DNA of 64,000 nt from Siphlonurus alternatus (GCA_949825025.1 OX463784.1:21818368-21882367); one strand, 5' to 3'; shown: positions 1 to 11,446, numbered from the stretch's first letter. Made by a program: numbers and translations. The notes: a model not told the origin generated them from the sequence alone.

Positions 1-1626
1 GCTTGTATCGGTACAGTGCGATCGTCAAGGGTACTTGCGTGTTAAATCAGGGTGACGTATCCGAGCAATTAATCACAGTAAACTCGCCGTTACCTCGTGG
101 TTTTACCTGCCGAGTCGCGGTCTGAATGTAACAAGGAATGTGTCATCACGGGCGTGACTTATTTGGCAACCAACTGGTAATTTGTCATAGAATTAAATGT
201 ACGGAAATATCAATATATTGCGGAGGTACAATGAAAACAATATTAATTCTAATTTGTAATAATAATATTTAAATTTTAATTGTATCTTTTTTTTTCTTCA
301 CGTAAATTTTTGCAAAGTTGTTTATACTTTACAACTTTAGTTTAAAAGTCGATAAAATGCAAGGCAATAATTACAATAATAGGACACAATAAATACGTAG
401 TAAAAATATTTTAATAGCCAAAAATAATATTTAATTTAATAGACTTTATATTTTTTTTAATAAAATTATTATTTTTTAATCTAAATTAAATTTGCTCAAA
501 ATTATTAAATGTCCTTTATACCCATGATTATATTATATAATAGAAAGCTAATATTAAAAACTAATTGTGAGACAAAATTATGCTATTCTTACAAATTAAG
601 TTTTCATCTCCATGACTGTTGTGGTCATGCCTATCAATACTATCAATACATGTAAATAATTGCAGGAGCAAATTTAATATATTATTATATAATTTTATTA
701 TTATGTTATTATGAAGTAGTAATAATAACTGTTTCATGGATAATACAATACAACAAAACAATTGTAGGTATAAGGGAGTTGCGCTAATGAACAATAATCA
801 ATCGCCTAAATAATTTGCCAATAAACTACGTTGTCGAAAAAATTATATAGCTTATAATTAGCTTTATTTTATTTTAAAAAATATAACGAACTAAGATGTG
901 ATAGAATATAAATTTACTTACACTGTTCATGCAAAATGTTTGAAAAAGTAAAAATTATTTTTATAAGTAGTTATAAGATGTTTTATAAGATGTTTTTCCT
1001 CTTTGAAACGCATCTGCTTATATTTAAAAATCAATCTACATCACTATATATAAAGTAATTTTTATCGGACAATTTATAAGAAAGGAAGCGTAGACATAAA
1101 ATTTCCCGTGTTAAATTGTTTGAAAGGCGCGCACATCACATTGTATTATATTATACCATAACGTTATTCAATAGATGATGTCGATTACAATAGAAAATAT
1201 ACAGCGATTGATATCAAAATTATTTCCTATGACTAATGGAAAATTTCCAATATATTTTTATTATAGTTCCTTGACTTGAAATACTTTTGTAACATCTGTT
1301 TTCAACTACTGTTTTATATTCTTATCATTCATATACAGTAGTATGTGTTGTGAATTTTAAATATTGAAATAGGATGATTTTATGTTGGAAATTTGTAGAT
1401 TAAGCCAAAGTACTAGATTTGCTTGTAATAATAATAATTGCTGGACAGCAATTTTAATTTAAAATTATACCCAATTATTCAGCAAATAAAATAAAAACAT
1501 AACAAAAATATAAATTAAAAAAATTCCTTTAGATATAGAAACTGAATAATAATTATTCCAATTCATTTATTATAAATACCTAAATTTTTGGTTAACAAAA
1601 ATTAAGTCAACATTATTGGTGTTGGT
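1..1626. other. AT-rich DNA with a GC-richer left edge, no gene recognised
   Basis: The first ~180 bases are visibly richer in G+C than what follows and hold short open frames on both strands (about 40 codons), none recognisable. They do not show the LxxLxLxxN pattern expected of the missing Toll LRR exon. From ~180 to 1626 the sequence is A/T-rich low-complexity DNA with nothing supportable. Confidence 0.4.
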
Positions 1627-2257
1627 ATTATACTGAGGGATGGGCAATATCGAGCAAATATTCGATATTATTCGTATTCACAATATATTCATATACATTC
1701 GATATTCATATTACAATATAGTCAGAGAATTCGATATCATATTCGTTTAATGATATTCATATTCGTAAAAGCTAAATATTGCGGATTGCAATAATATATA
1801 ACGAATGACGATATAATCATATGAATCGTTATTCTTATTCCAATATATTGCTCTAAAAACACTGCAACTTTTTGCTCCCAAATATACGTGTAGTTCATAA
1901 GTTAATTTAATAAAATAAAATAATAATAGCAATTAAATTAAAATATAGGATATATAATATTTTTAAATAAAACTTAAAATTTTTAAAAATTAAATTGGGA
2001 TGTTTAAATAACTAATACTGTATGCATATTATATACAGCATATGTGATGTATGCATATAAATAAATACATAATAGAAATGTTTAATAATATGTAATACTG
2101 TATGCATCATGGATCTATAATGCGTACTGTAATCATAAAATATGCATACTGTAATTGCATACCGTATTATTAAAATAATGATATATATGCAACATGCAGT
2201 ATTATACTTTTATATATAGTATATAGTTCTGTTCATATACTCGAATCTGCATCGTCT

Positions 2258-2392
2258 ACATGGCACCCAATTTCCTAGCTTATATATAATACATTATAGT
2301 TACATACGATATTTAACATGCATATATATGCTGCAGTTCAGAGATCTCGCTTTTATGGTTTGGCAGCATATTATTTCAAGGGGGTGCCATGT
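2258..2392. repeat. Inverted repeat nested in the transposon
   Basis: ACATGGCACCC at 2258-2268 is matched by its complement GGGTGCCATGT at 2382-2392. It may be a small nested element or part of the host transposon. Confidence 0.45.
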
Positions 2393-3210
2393 GGTTTTGG
2401 CACAACAGCTCAAAGATATTTTTGCATATAATATATGCAATGTGTATAATGCCTTCTATAATGTGCTGTACTGCAGTACGTGCATCATCTATTAATTAAT
2501 GATGGCGATCGAGTTTTTTAAGTCGAGGCCCTATATAGCTGCAAGTCTTGTATAAGATAGGTTGCATTAAAATTAAAAGTGGGCCGGCCGGCAGGGCCTA
2601 TAATTCCGAGATCTCAATTAATTTATCAACTGAGATTCATCGCCTTAAAAAAACCAAAAAAAAATGAAAATGTTTAACACCATTACATGCATTAATTAAA
2701 GCGCATAATAATTAATTATTAAATAATAAGCCGGCCAGCATAATATAATATACGCCGCGTTTTTAGAGGAGCGTGGACATTGGCAATAATATATAATACT
2801 GTATCATATCATACATGCATATATACTGTACGTAAATATAATATACATTATGCATGCACCTGTATTACCTGGCATATAATATGAATACACCGTGATCGAG
2901 GTTTGTAGAGACGGCCGACCACGAATATCTGCAAGCCATGGAGGCCTATATAAAAATATATATAGCTGCTCGTATTATAAATAAAATTTCAACTGTACTA
3001 TTACACATATATGCATGAGACGCATGCATGCAGTAACATATATGGCACCTTTAATTTTTTTTCATCATTGTGAAATATATTAATATAAAATAATAATAAG
3101 AGTATTAAGACATATATATTATGCAACTGTCTTAATTTGATTGTTCGTAAAATAATCTATTATTGCAATATTTACCGAATATATTATTCATTGCAATATC
3201 ATTCACTTTT

Positions 3211-3470
3211 GTGCTGCACTCAGACGGCAATGTAAGGAAGCGCTATCGTAAAAAAATTCGAACATTCGTTATAATATAATTTCAATATATTATTATCTGA
3301 ACATTCAATATCATTCGCATTGTGCTGCACCCAGACGACAATATAAGGAAGCGTTATCGTAAAAAATTCGAACATTCGTTATTCAATATCAAATAGCAAG
3401 GATTTGCTTTGTGCTGCACTCTGGCGTCAATGTACGGAAGCGTTATCATAAAATAACATTCGTTATTCGT
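3211..3470 (+). repeat. Three degenerate tandem units inside the 1.96-kb transposon
   Basis: GTGCTGCAC begins units at 3211, 3322 and 3411, each followed by a CAATRTAMGGAAGCG-like block and then an ACATTCGTT-like block. Spacings of 111 and 89 bp show unequal units. Subterminal repeats like these are common transposase-binding arrays in DNA transposons. Confidence 0.75.
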
Positions 3471-3601
3471 AAAAGCGAGTTCTATATTCGATATCACGTA
3501 TTGTATCGTATTGGCCAGTATTCGATAAATTCGCAATACCAATACTTCAAGAATTCGATACTCCAAATATTGTTATTGTATTGCCCATCCCTATTATACT
3601 G

Positions 3602-4509
3602 TATATAGTAAATGAATTCATTACTTTCAACTTATTTTGATGTAAAATATACATGATCTATAAATTTTTAGCAGTGCATTTATTATATTGTATTTTTATC
3701 CCCATGACTATATATAAAATGAAATGTGTTCAGTAGTATGTATGCAACATGTACAACAGAAGTATTTTATTATCAAGTAATATATAGGGTATTTAAATTG
3801 ATGATTTACACTGGGAAATAAAATCTATCGTTACTTTTTAAACTGTATAAACTCACATAAACTAGAACACAAAATTCTAATAAAAGTACTCACTAAAATT
3901 GCAAGAAAATAAAAATTATAATTCCTTCAATGTTTTTCTAACAAATTTGATACCTTTTATTTTATTGTGTTATTTTTACATTCGTTTTTATTTTCAAAGT
4001 TAAGGGCCAGCTGTAAAATAAAGTTTCTATAAACACATTTATTGGTCTGTTGATCTAAATTTATTTTTACACACTATACAGTTTATATCAATTAATTTAA
4101 CTATCATCTACTTGTAACATGTTTATTTACAATGTAACATTATACAAAACATAAAAGTTGATATAAACATTTTCATTAATGTAAATTGACACTGCATACT
4201 TGTGGTGATGTTACACTGAAGAAATTATAGGTCGTGCATGATGTGTACATGGAAATAATGCGTTGACATTAGTCAATTCGACTTTCAGTTGAAATGTTTT
4301 TAATTTAATTTTTTATTTGAACTTTTCAAATTTTTAATTTTGATTTTATAATTTTAGTTTTAGTAAAATGTTAAAAAAATCATTTACAAATTTAAAATAA
4401 TAGTTTAAATTATTACTACATGCATGCTGTACTGTATAATATGTAATATTATCATACACTATATAAATTAAAAAAGTACACTGTAACATATATTAATGGT
4501 TACACATAG
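3602..4509. other. AT-rich intron-like DNA, nothing recognised
   Basis: Lies between the transposon and the SINE, upstream of the Toll acceptor. No reading frame of substance, no inverted repeat noticed. Confidence 0.4.
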
Positions 4510-4517
4510 TTACTACT

Positions 4518-4640
4518 GAAGGGACCCACAAAAGTAGGGTCTAGGAAGAGCCGGGAGGTTAAATTCAATTCAGTCACTTAAATGTGGCCAGTACCCTGTA
4601 CTAGGGTTCAGTTAAAAAGCTAAAAAAAAAATAATAATAA
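4518..4640 (+). mobile_element. 5'-truncated SINE (3' end, AAT tail) with 8-bp target duplication
   Basis: The sequence from GGGACCCACAAAAG to CTAGGGTTCAGTT matches, in opposite orientation, the 3' part of the longer SINE at 27145-27508. It ends in an A-run and (AAT)n. The octamer TTACTACT flanks it on both sides (4510-4517 and 4641-4648), a target duplication. Truncation at the 5' end plus the duplication indicates LINE-driven retrotransposition. Confidence 0.85.
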
Positions 4641-4829
4641 TTACTACTTCCATCTATGGAAAATGATCTTGTATATTGGTTTACAATTCATCATTTTGTT
4701 ATAAATTATTCTCAAATTGAAGAAAAAAATAAATTAAAATAATGGAAAAAAAAATAGTAGGATCAAAAAATAATAGTCCCTCAAAGATATTTTCTCAGTG
4801 TAAAACAAATTAAAATATATACTAAACAT

Positions 4830-4848
4830 TCTTGTATTTATGTTATAG
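4830..4848 (+). promoter_or_regulatory. 3' splice acceptor of the Toll exon
   Basis: A T-rich stretch ends in TTATAG at 4843-4848, followed by GA TTA GAT TTG GCT, which joins the Toll reading frame. The frame stays open further upstream, back to a TAG at 4758-4760, but that part is low-complexity A/T sequence with no LRR character. An intron boundary just before the LRRCT is therefore the simplest reading. The branch point is not resolvable. Confidence 0.6.
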
Positions 4849-6815
4849 GATTAGATTTGGCTGCACTCCAATTGGGAACTGCTATACCGAATGACGAACA
4901 CCTACCTGAAATTCTACTTGCTCGGAATCCACTTCGATGTGATTGTGAGATGGAATGGTTACAACGTGTAAATGGACTTGCTGAGAGGTTGCGTAGACAT
5001 CCTAGAGTGGCTGACATTTCTGTAGTAACTTGTTACCTTCCTCATGCAAGAGCTACATCAACACCTGTACCTCTAGTACATTTGACACCTGCACAATTTT
5101 TATGTAGATATGAAACACATTGTTTTGCATTATGTCATTGTTGTGATTTTGATGCATGCGATTGCGAAATGACATGTCCTACAAATTGTACGTGTTATCA
5201 CGATCAATCATGGTCTGCAAATGTTGTTGATTGTTCATCAAATTTTCATACTAATTTACCAGAAAGAATTCCAATGGATGCAACACAATTATTTTTAGAT
5301 GGTAATAATTTAAATGAATTAACAAGTCATACATTTATTGGTAAAAGACGCCTTGAAATGTTATATTTAAATGCAAGTAGAATTACATATATACATAATC
5401 GTACTTTTAATGGTTTAGTATCATTAGAAATATTATATTTACAAGATAATTTATTAACTGAATTACATGGTTATGAATTTTATGGTTTACATCAAATTAA
5501 AGAATTATATTTAGAAAATAATGCTATAATTACAGTACATAAAGAAACATTTAGTGGTTTAAATGCATTAAAAAGAATAAGATTAGATGGTAATAGACTG
5601 GTTGATTTTGCACCTTGGAATATTTTACCTGGACCTGAAGGTAATATAAGAATGTCATTAGGAGGTAATTGGTGGACTTGTAAAAATTGTGAAATATTAG
5701 AAAGATTATCATCATGGACGGATTCAACGTCGCAAATGTTATGTTTAGACACACAACATAGACCTAATAGTCGTCTTAATTTATCAGTAGCAAATTCTAT
5801 ACATAAATGTACATTAATACATCATCAAAATAGTGCAACATCAGCTTCTATTCAACATGATGACTATTCAGATGCATTATCAACAAGTATGCTTGCATTA
5901 GTTGGACTTGCTTTAGTTATAATACTTGTTATTGCAATTTTAGCATTTGCTTTTAGAAAAAGGATTATAATTTGGACTAAAAATTTAGTAGGGCATACAA
6001 ATTTAAATGATAATGAAGAAAATGGTAAATTATATGATGCTTATATTGTGTATAGTCCTAGAGATGAATTAATTGTTAGTAAAGAAATATGTGCAAGACT
6101 TGAAAGTATTGGTGCTTCATTATGTCTGCATCATAGGGATTTACCAGCCTGTCATTTGGCTGCAAGTGTAGATAGCGCTATTGATGCGTCTCGTCGTACT
6201 ATAATTGTATTATCTGCTAATTTTATTAGTACAGAATGGAATGAATCAAATATAAGAATACCAATATTAGATACATATTTAATAAATAATAATAATAAAA
6301 ATATATTATCAAAATTAATAATAATAATATTACCATCATTAAATTCATTATCACCTGATAATAATGTACCTATAACATTATGGGAACCATTACATAGATT
6401 ATTAAATATTGGTAATGTATTAATATTAAGTGAAAAAAAACATTTTAATGATGAATTAATTAAATCAATGCCATCAATTAATTATTTAAAAAAAAGAAAT
6501 AATAGTGATAGAAGATTATATAATTCATCAAAATTATATCATTCTTCTTCAGTTTATACTTCTGCTATTTCTCCATACTGGAGTACGACAACACCCAATC
6601 CACAACAAAATGGTTACATGTCATCATCAGATGGTGATGACAGCTGTTGTCATCATACAACGTCAACTGATGATGCTGCTGACGGAAGTGGAGATTCACT
6701 ATGTTACTCAACGTATTGTCAACAATCAATGGATGCTCCACATAATCATGTATACAGTACTATTGATGAACCTCCCATGAGAACTCAATCACAACAGAGA
6801 ATGTATTTTGTGTAA
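4849..6815 (+). CDS. 3' exon of a long-form Toll receptor (Toll-6/7/8 group), partial
   Basis: Single-pass membrane receptor with a leucine-rich ectodomain and a cytoplasmic TIR domain. Numbering the codon at 4857 as residue 1 (651 further codons, stop TAA 6813-6815): first LRRCT about 18-90 (motif CDCEMEWLQ at 28-36); cysteine cluster CHCCDFDACDCEMTC at 93-107, a hallmark of Toll-6/7/8/18w; four LRRs about 143-245; second LRRCT about 268-318; transmembrane helix about 343-366; TIR about 391-540 with box 1 YDAYIVYS (393-400) and box 2 region RDLP (427-430); Ser/Asn-rich tail ending with an HVYSTID motif (631-637). The HGYEF and IRLDGNRLV segments look most like Tollo/Toll-8, but the paralogue is not certain. 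In this family such receptors act in cell intercalation, neural development and immunity. There is no start codon: TTG at 4857 is internal, and the frame opens after an acceptor AG at 4847-4848. The N-terminal signal peptide and most LRRs must lie upstream, outside the window. Confidence 0.93.
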
Positions 6816-7660
6816 AATTATTAAAATATTATAATATAAAAAAAAAAGACTGGTTATATATAATATTATTGAATGATAAAAAATTGGATTAACCTTAATT
6901 TTTTTAAAATTAACTTATGTCGTTTTCAATTTTTTTCTAAACTGATTTAAAAATATTATTTTTAATTTGAAGTTGGGCTATTTTGATTCCTGTTTACGTT
7001 GCACGTAAGACTTTCTGAGTTAAAAAAAACAATTGGACTTACGGCATTTTAGTTCATGTTAACATTGCATAATCTTCGCCTTGGAATATTTTCTTCTTGC
7101 AGCCTTGTTAATAACCATGAAAGCCCTGTGTTTAGTATACATCCAATTCTTGTTAATTCGGTAATATTAAATTTGAATACAATTAATTAAGATGATAGAA
7201 GTAAAAATATAATCATTCAAATTATTCAGCAAGTTTCTTAATACGACGTCACAAGTGTATGTATACCAAAACTGACTAATTGAAATGTTTAATATAGGTC
7301 AGTTTTTAATCATATTGCTAATTTTTAGTCATAGTAATAATAATTAAAATTGTATTTTATCATAGTCTGTAAAACGAAATTTTCAATCAAAATAATTATT
7401 TTCAATTCTATAACATTGTAATTAATACTACTTTACCATGTAAATAAATTTCTTGTATATTCTGTCACAATTATTGTAAATAATAATTCTTAATATTTAT
7501 AATAAATATATTTTAAAATTATTTATTATTTTTTTTATTTTTATGTTCCTTTAAAAAAAAATTATTTACCACTTTTAACACTTTATACTGCGAGTAATAA
7601 TTATTAAATAATTAAAATTTGAAAAATATAATGCAGGAAGAGCAGAGAATAATAATACAC
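6816..7660 (+). other. Toll 3' UTR / downstream AT-rich DNA
   Basis: Follows the Toll stop codon. AATAAA at 7443-7448 and again near 7500 could be polyadenylation signals, but such hexamers are common in DNA this AT-rich. A fragment of a MITE family lies at about 7070-7130 (listed separately). Confidence 0.3.
7070..7130. mobile_element. Fragment of fold-back MITE family F
   Basis: TTCGCCTTGGAATATTTTCT followed by TGCAGCCTTGTTAATAACC matches one end of the complete element at 50539-51074. Only one end is present and it is diverged, so this is an old fragment. Confidence 0.55.
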
Positions 7661-7667
7661 AAAGAAC

Positions 7668-7705
7668 TTGACTTGACTTGAAGTGACTTGACTCACTTGA
7701 CTTGT
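7668..7705. repeat. Imperfect ACTTG-type microsatellite
   Basis: Irregular iterations of CTTGACTTGA/GTGACTTGACT. Confidence 0.7.
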
Positions 7706-8573
7706 AACATTAAATTGAACTATTATATTATAAATAAAATTTACTTTCAACATATCTATAAATGAATTAACATAAAATAAAATAAAATAACATAATTTTA
7801 CAAATCCAGAAAATTAGTCACCTAAGAAAGTATTAATTTATGCCTCTATGACTGTAATTATGTACTGTTTTTATATTACAGTATAATTAATGCATATATT
7901 TTGGATAATAATATCCATTTTAATCATAACCTCTAAATAATTAAAATAGTGAAGTAAGAAAAAAAAATCACATTTACGAATAAATTATAAGGAGAAATTT
8001 AATACACATAACTTTATTAGCATAAAATATTTGCACTAAAGAATTATTCCTAGCTATATTATACCTTAATAAAATATACAACGCACCCTTAATATTATAT
8101 TTGTAAGTTAAAAAAAAAAAAACAATTCTAATTAATTTTGCATGTTAATGTACAATTTTTACAAATGAAGCTAAAATATAAGATAAGGTAAAAAAAAAAA
8201 AAAAAGAAGAATGCAGAGGGCGTGGCTAAAGATTATTATAACATGATTTCTGAGAGCAATCAGTCAGTCCAGTATATAATGTAAGGCAGAATATAATTTC
8301 CCATTCTTATACGCCACTTAACTTTCTAGAGAGGAATAAATATGGAAACATTTATCTAAACATTTGGATAAGAATCATGAAAAATTAGCTACACAATAAT
8401 TTTTGAAGAATACAAAATTACCTTATTTTTTTGTAATAAAAATAAATTTAGATAAGAAATGATACGTTGAAAAATGAGGGTATCTTTTTTAATTTATGCA
8501 TAAGTTGAAATAAAAAAGGAATTTTTAAATGAAAAATAGAAATTGATATTTTTGAAAGATGGTGTTTTTTATT
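7706..8573. other. AT-rich DNA, nothing recognised
   Basis: Homopolymer A runs at about 8109-8122 and 8189-8205; no supportable gene or inverted repeat. Confidence 0.4.
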
Positions 8574-8592
8574 AAAAAAAAAAAAAAAAAAA

Positions 8593-8689
8593 CACAACAC
8601 AACACAACACAACACAACACAACACAACACAACACAACACAACACAACACAACACAACACAACACAACACAACACAACACAACACAACA
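8593..8689. repeat. (CAACA)n pentanucleotide microsatellite
   Basis: About 19 near-perfect copies of CAACA preceded by a poly-A run (8574-8592). The poly-A plus pentamer layout may be a retrotransposed tail that expanded. Open frames across it on both strands are artefacts. Confidence 0.95.
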
Positions 8690-9663
8690 GAATTTCACAT
8701 TTTTTGTTACAATATGTTGGTATAAAAATGTTAAAATTTATTCTTGAATTCTCAATTGTGATTGATATTTATTTTATTCTTTTAATTTTTTATTTTAGAA
8801 TTTATTATTTGAGTCACAAAAATTTCAGCGAGCAAATGACCTGTCATTTTGGGACAAGTAAATTTAAAAGTTACTTTTATAACTGAAAAGACACAAAAGT
8901 GCAAACCATTTAATGAAATTAATAGATTTTTAATGAATACACTTAACAAATTAAATTAATAATAATTTACCTAACTCTACATACATTTAAACATCAAATT
9001 ATCAGTTATGTTAAAAATGAAACTAATACAATGAATTAAGTTAATTATTTTTATTTCTAATATGCTAATATGCATAACAATACTTGAATTTTTTTAATAT
9101 ACTGTATGTATTTTACAACAAATATTGAACAATACAGACTTTAAATATTTGATATTTTTCTGAACTATTAAAATTATAATGATGAATTAAAATACTAGAG
9201 ACAACATAAAATTTATAAAGTCTATACCACATGTTTACAAATTAAAAAACCCAAGTCATTGGTGAAATTTAAAAATAGCTGTTTTAAAAAACAGTTGTTA
9301 ACGCACACAAAATCCTTTCATAAACTACGTCCAACTGTTTCTTTTCACTAATCCAGAGATTTATTTTTAAACACACGAGACTTTTAAAACACTATTTAGT
9401 TCATTTTTATTTTTACTTCTTATTAAAAAAAAAAAAAAAAAAAACGAAGGGAGAAAATACAAATCTTAAAATGTTATTTCTTTTCATTCTATTTATTACA
9501 AAAGAGTGAGACAATGGTAAGTATATAAAAATACATTGAGTTTCATTTCAACCGGATGTATTTGGAAAAGTACATTTTTCGTAGTCGTAGAAAAAAGTCA
9601 CATAAGCCAAATCGACAAATAGAGCTTGCATCAAAAGGAAATAAAAATTCACCGTCGATTACA
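8690..9663. other. AT-rich DNA, nothing recognised
   Basis: A poly-A run at about 9425-9444; no supportable gene. Confidence 0.4.
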
Positions 9664-9735
9664 ATAGAATTTATTTTATTTATTTCTCTTGTAGCTGTAC
9701 ATAATACAACATAGAGACTAAAAACTTATAAATAT
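9664..9735 (-). mobile_element. 3' end of a non-LTR retrotransposon
   Basis: On the minus strand the sequence CTCTATGTTGTATTATGTAC, then AGCTACAAGAGAAATAAAT, ends in A/T-rich repeats. The same 3' end occurs at 39880-40050 (+) and 40744-40900 (-). Only the 3' UTR and tail remain. Confidence 0.65.
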
Positions 9736-9877
9736 AACTTAAAAATTAAACATGATTTCTTTATCAGGCGATGTTTGGCCTAGCATGCAGCCATTCTTAC
9801 ACATATATAACCTCAAATACAAATTAATAATATTGCTGCATATTGCATACATATTAAGATTTACTGTTAATACATAA

Positions 9878-10019
9878 TGGGGGCGATTCAAGAAAGAGTT
9901 ATATCCAGGTTTTTATCCGCGTTTAGCTTAACCACGTTTAGCCAGGTGATTTAACACGTAAAACATGTATAGTTTAAACGTGGTTAAAAACTGGTTAACC
10001 GCTTCGTGACTCGCGCCCA
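9878..10019. mobile_element. MITE with TGGGGGCGATTCA ends
   Basis: Left end TGGGGGCGATTCAAGAA is matched imperfectly by the complement of the right end ending CGCGCCCA (10019). Inside, CCACGTTTAG and AAACGTGG continue the inverted repeat. The ends resemble those of the MITE at 49381-49548. Confidence 0.65.
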
Positions 10020-10110
10020 ATTAGTCCAATAACCAATAACAAAGTCTCTTGAGGTACGTAAATTTTATCGTAGAACTTTTATCACTGTCTTATATAGACT
10101 TGCTAAGACT

Positions 10111-10175
10111 TGTACACCTCGAGATACCACGAACGTTACCTCTTCTTGTATGTTGTCACAAAGTCCTGATGAACT
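10111..10175 (+). mobile_element. Left end of the GTACACC MITE family
   Basis: TGTACACCTCGAGATACCAC followed by GAACGTTACCTCTTCTTGT matches the ends at 53407 and 58389. No matching right end was found nearby, so it looks solo or truncated. Confidence 0.5.
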
Positions 10176-10182
10176 TCAATTT

Positions 10183-10197
10183 GGGGGGGGGGGGGGA
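10183..10197 (+). repeat. Poly-G run
   Basis: About 14 consecutive G; similar runs at about 10590-10602 and 48659-48673, and C runs near 52110 and 52422. Possible G-quadruplex or poly-purine sites, otherwise simple homopolymers. Confidence 0.85.
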
Positions 10198-10250
10198 TGG
10201 CTCAACTTGGGCGCTTTTCTCATTTCTCCAAAATCTGTATCTCTTTCCCT

Positions 10251-10406
10251 GCGTCCCAAATCACTTTCTCGTCCCTGTATAGGGGCCCTAAATGAACTTT
10301 CCCCTCCCCTCCAATATGGCCGCTATATAAGTAGGACGCATATGATGCGCCCTAAATTTCGCCGCCATTGTAGGGGGTAGTAGGCGAGAATGGACATTTG
10401 GGACGC
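10251..10406. mobile_element. Inverted-repeat element (~156 bp)
   Basis: GCGTCCCAAAT at 10251 pairs with ATTTGGGACGC ending at 10406; further in, TTTCTCG/CGAGAA and ATGGCCGC/GCCGCCAT continue the pairing imperfectly. Confidence 0.6.
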
Positions 10407-10409
10407 CAC

Positions 10410-11341
10410 CTTTGTTTCCTGGAGCTGCATGCAGCTGTAACAACAAATAAGTCAGATGTATCGTTTGAGCATTCCTTATAAGTGGTACCATATAATATAT
10501 ACATAAGTGGTACATTCTCATGACAGCACGAAGCTCTTGGTTGTATATAGTGTATTATATATTCGGCCGTGTATAAAACTTTTCTTTTTTTAGGGGGGGG
10601 GGGGTTCTAAATTGCATGAATTCTCGTTTTATATCCCTCAAAATTGAATTTCTGCATTTGTATTTGTAAATATCGAGAAAATAAGGTAGTGATAAAGTTC
10701 ATGCTGCCCAGAGAGGTATATAATAAATCAGTATAAATAAATTAGAAACAGTATAGAACAGAGGGTACAAAAAAATAGCAATCCATTATAATGTGCCATA
10801 TTTTAAAATATTAAAAAAATAATTATATATATAGGTGATGTAATATTAATATTGAAAGTTTTATATTTAAAAAAAAAATTCCTCTCATAATGTATAGGGA
10901 GTATAATGTAATACTTCTTTGTTACTTCTTCAATTTAGAATGATGAAAATGTCAAATACACTTATAGTTACTTTCACTAACAGATCTGTGTAATACCATG
11001 CACAAGAATTAAACGAATATTACATTTCTTTTTGTATAAATTTTCTCTATAACTAAACTGAGATAATATATAGGGTACTGCTCGCAAGTGACTTTAACTC
11101 TTTAGTTCTTCGTATTTTTATACTAACAATGAAAAGCATCATTTTAAATAGGTGAAAGACAAGAAGCCAAGATCAACAACAAAATGTGAGGATTTGATCT
11201 ACAGGAAGGCATCCAGTTAAGAGTGAGAAGCTAACGTGTGTGCTCAGACATTGGAAACATCGGGGGGGGCTCTCACATTTATACACAGTCAAGGTAACAT
11301 GATCAAGAAGATAATCAAAACGAGATATTCAGGAACTTAGA
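10410..11341. other. AT-rich DNA, nothing recognised
   Basis: Contains the G run near 10590-10602 and a short G run at about 11262-11269. No gene supported. Confidence 0.4.
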
Positions 11342-11446
11342 TTTTTTTTTACAAGGATACACCCCTATGAGCTCGAGGCGGGGTAATAGGTAGGAATAAG
11401 GGGAGGGAAAGGATGGTGACCAAGACCTGTAACGCGTCCTAGCCTA
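11342..11446 (-). mobile_element. SINE-B fragment (poly-A tail, minus orientation)
   Basis: Starts with a T-run (poly-A tail of the minus strand), then ACAAGGATACACCCCTATGA and a GAGGCGGGGTAATAGG-like stretch that parallels the copy at 53744-53912. Similarity fades around the CGTCCTAGC motif at about 11440, where other sequence follows. Confidence 0.65.

Larger units (their letters stand above)
1636..3592. mobile_element. Non-autonomous DNA transposon with 9-bp target duplication
   Basis: Terminal inverted repeats AGGGATGGGCAATA (1636-1649) and its complement TATTGCCCATCCCT (3579-3592). Directly outside both ends is the same 9-mer ATTATACTG (1627-1635 and 3593-3601), a perfect target-site duplication. 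Length 1957 bp with no transposase-like frame. The GGGATGGGCAA terminus resembles hAT ends, but hAT makes 8-bp duplications and 9 bp is more typical of Mutator-like elements, so the superfamily is open. The flanks are rich in ATTCGATATT-like repeats; the middle (about 2000-3060) has a different texture, rich in TATGCAT-type palindromes. Confidence 0.85.

Noticed and set aside
1..4848. Missing LRR exon of the Toll gene
   Set aside because: Searched the + strand for LxxLxLxxN runs; none found before the acceptor.
4857..4859. TTG as the start codon of the Toll frame
   Set aside because: It is inside a conserved domain run, lacks a signal peptide, and an acceptor AG lies 9 bp upstream; it is an internal codon.
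8448..8747. Frames with CVVLC or NTTQH repeats
   Set aside because: Translation of the (CAACA)n microsatellite.
10049..10521. Three overlapping 76-77-codon frames
   Set aside because: They cross a G-run and an inverted-repeat element; no domain.
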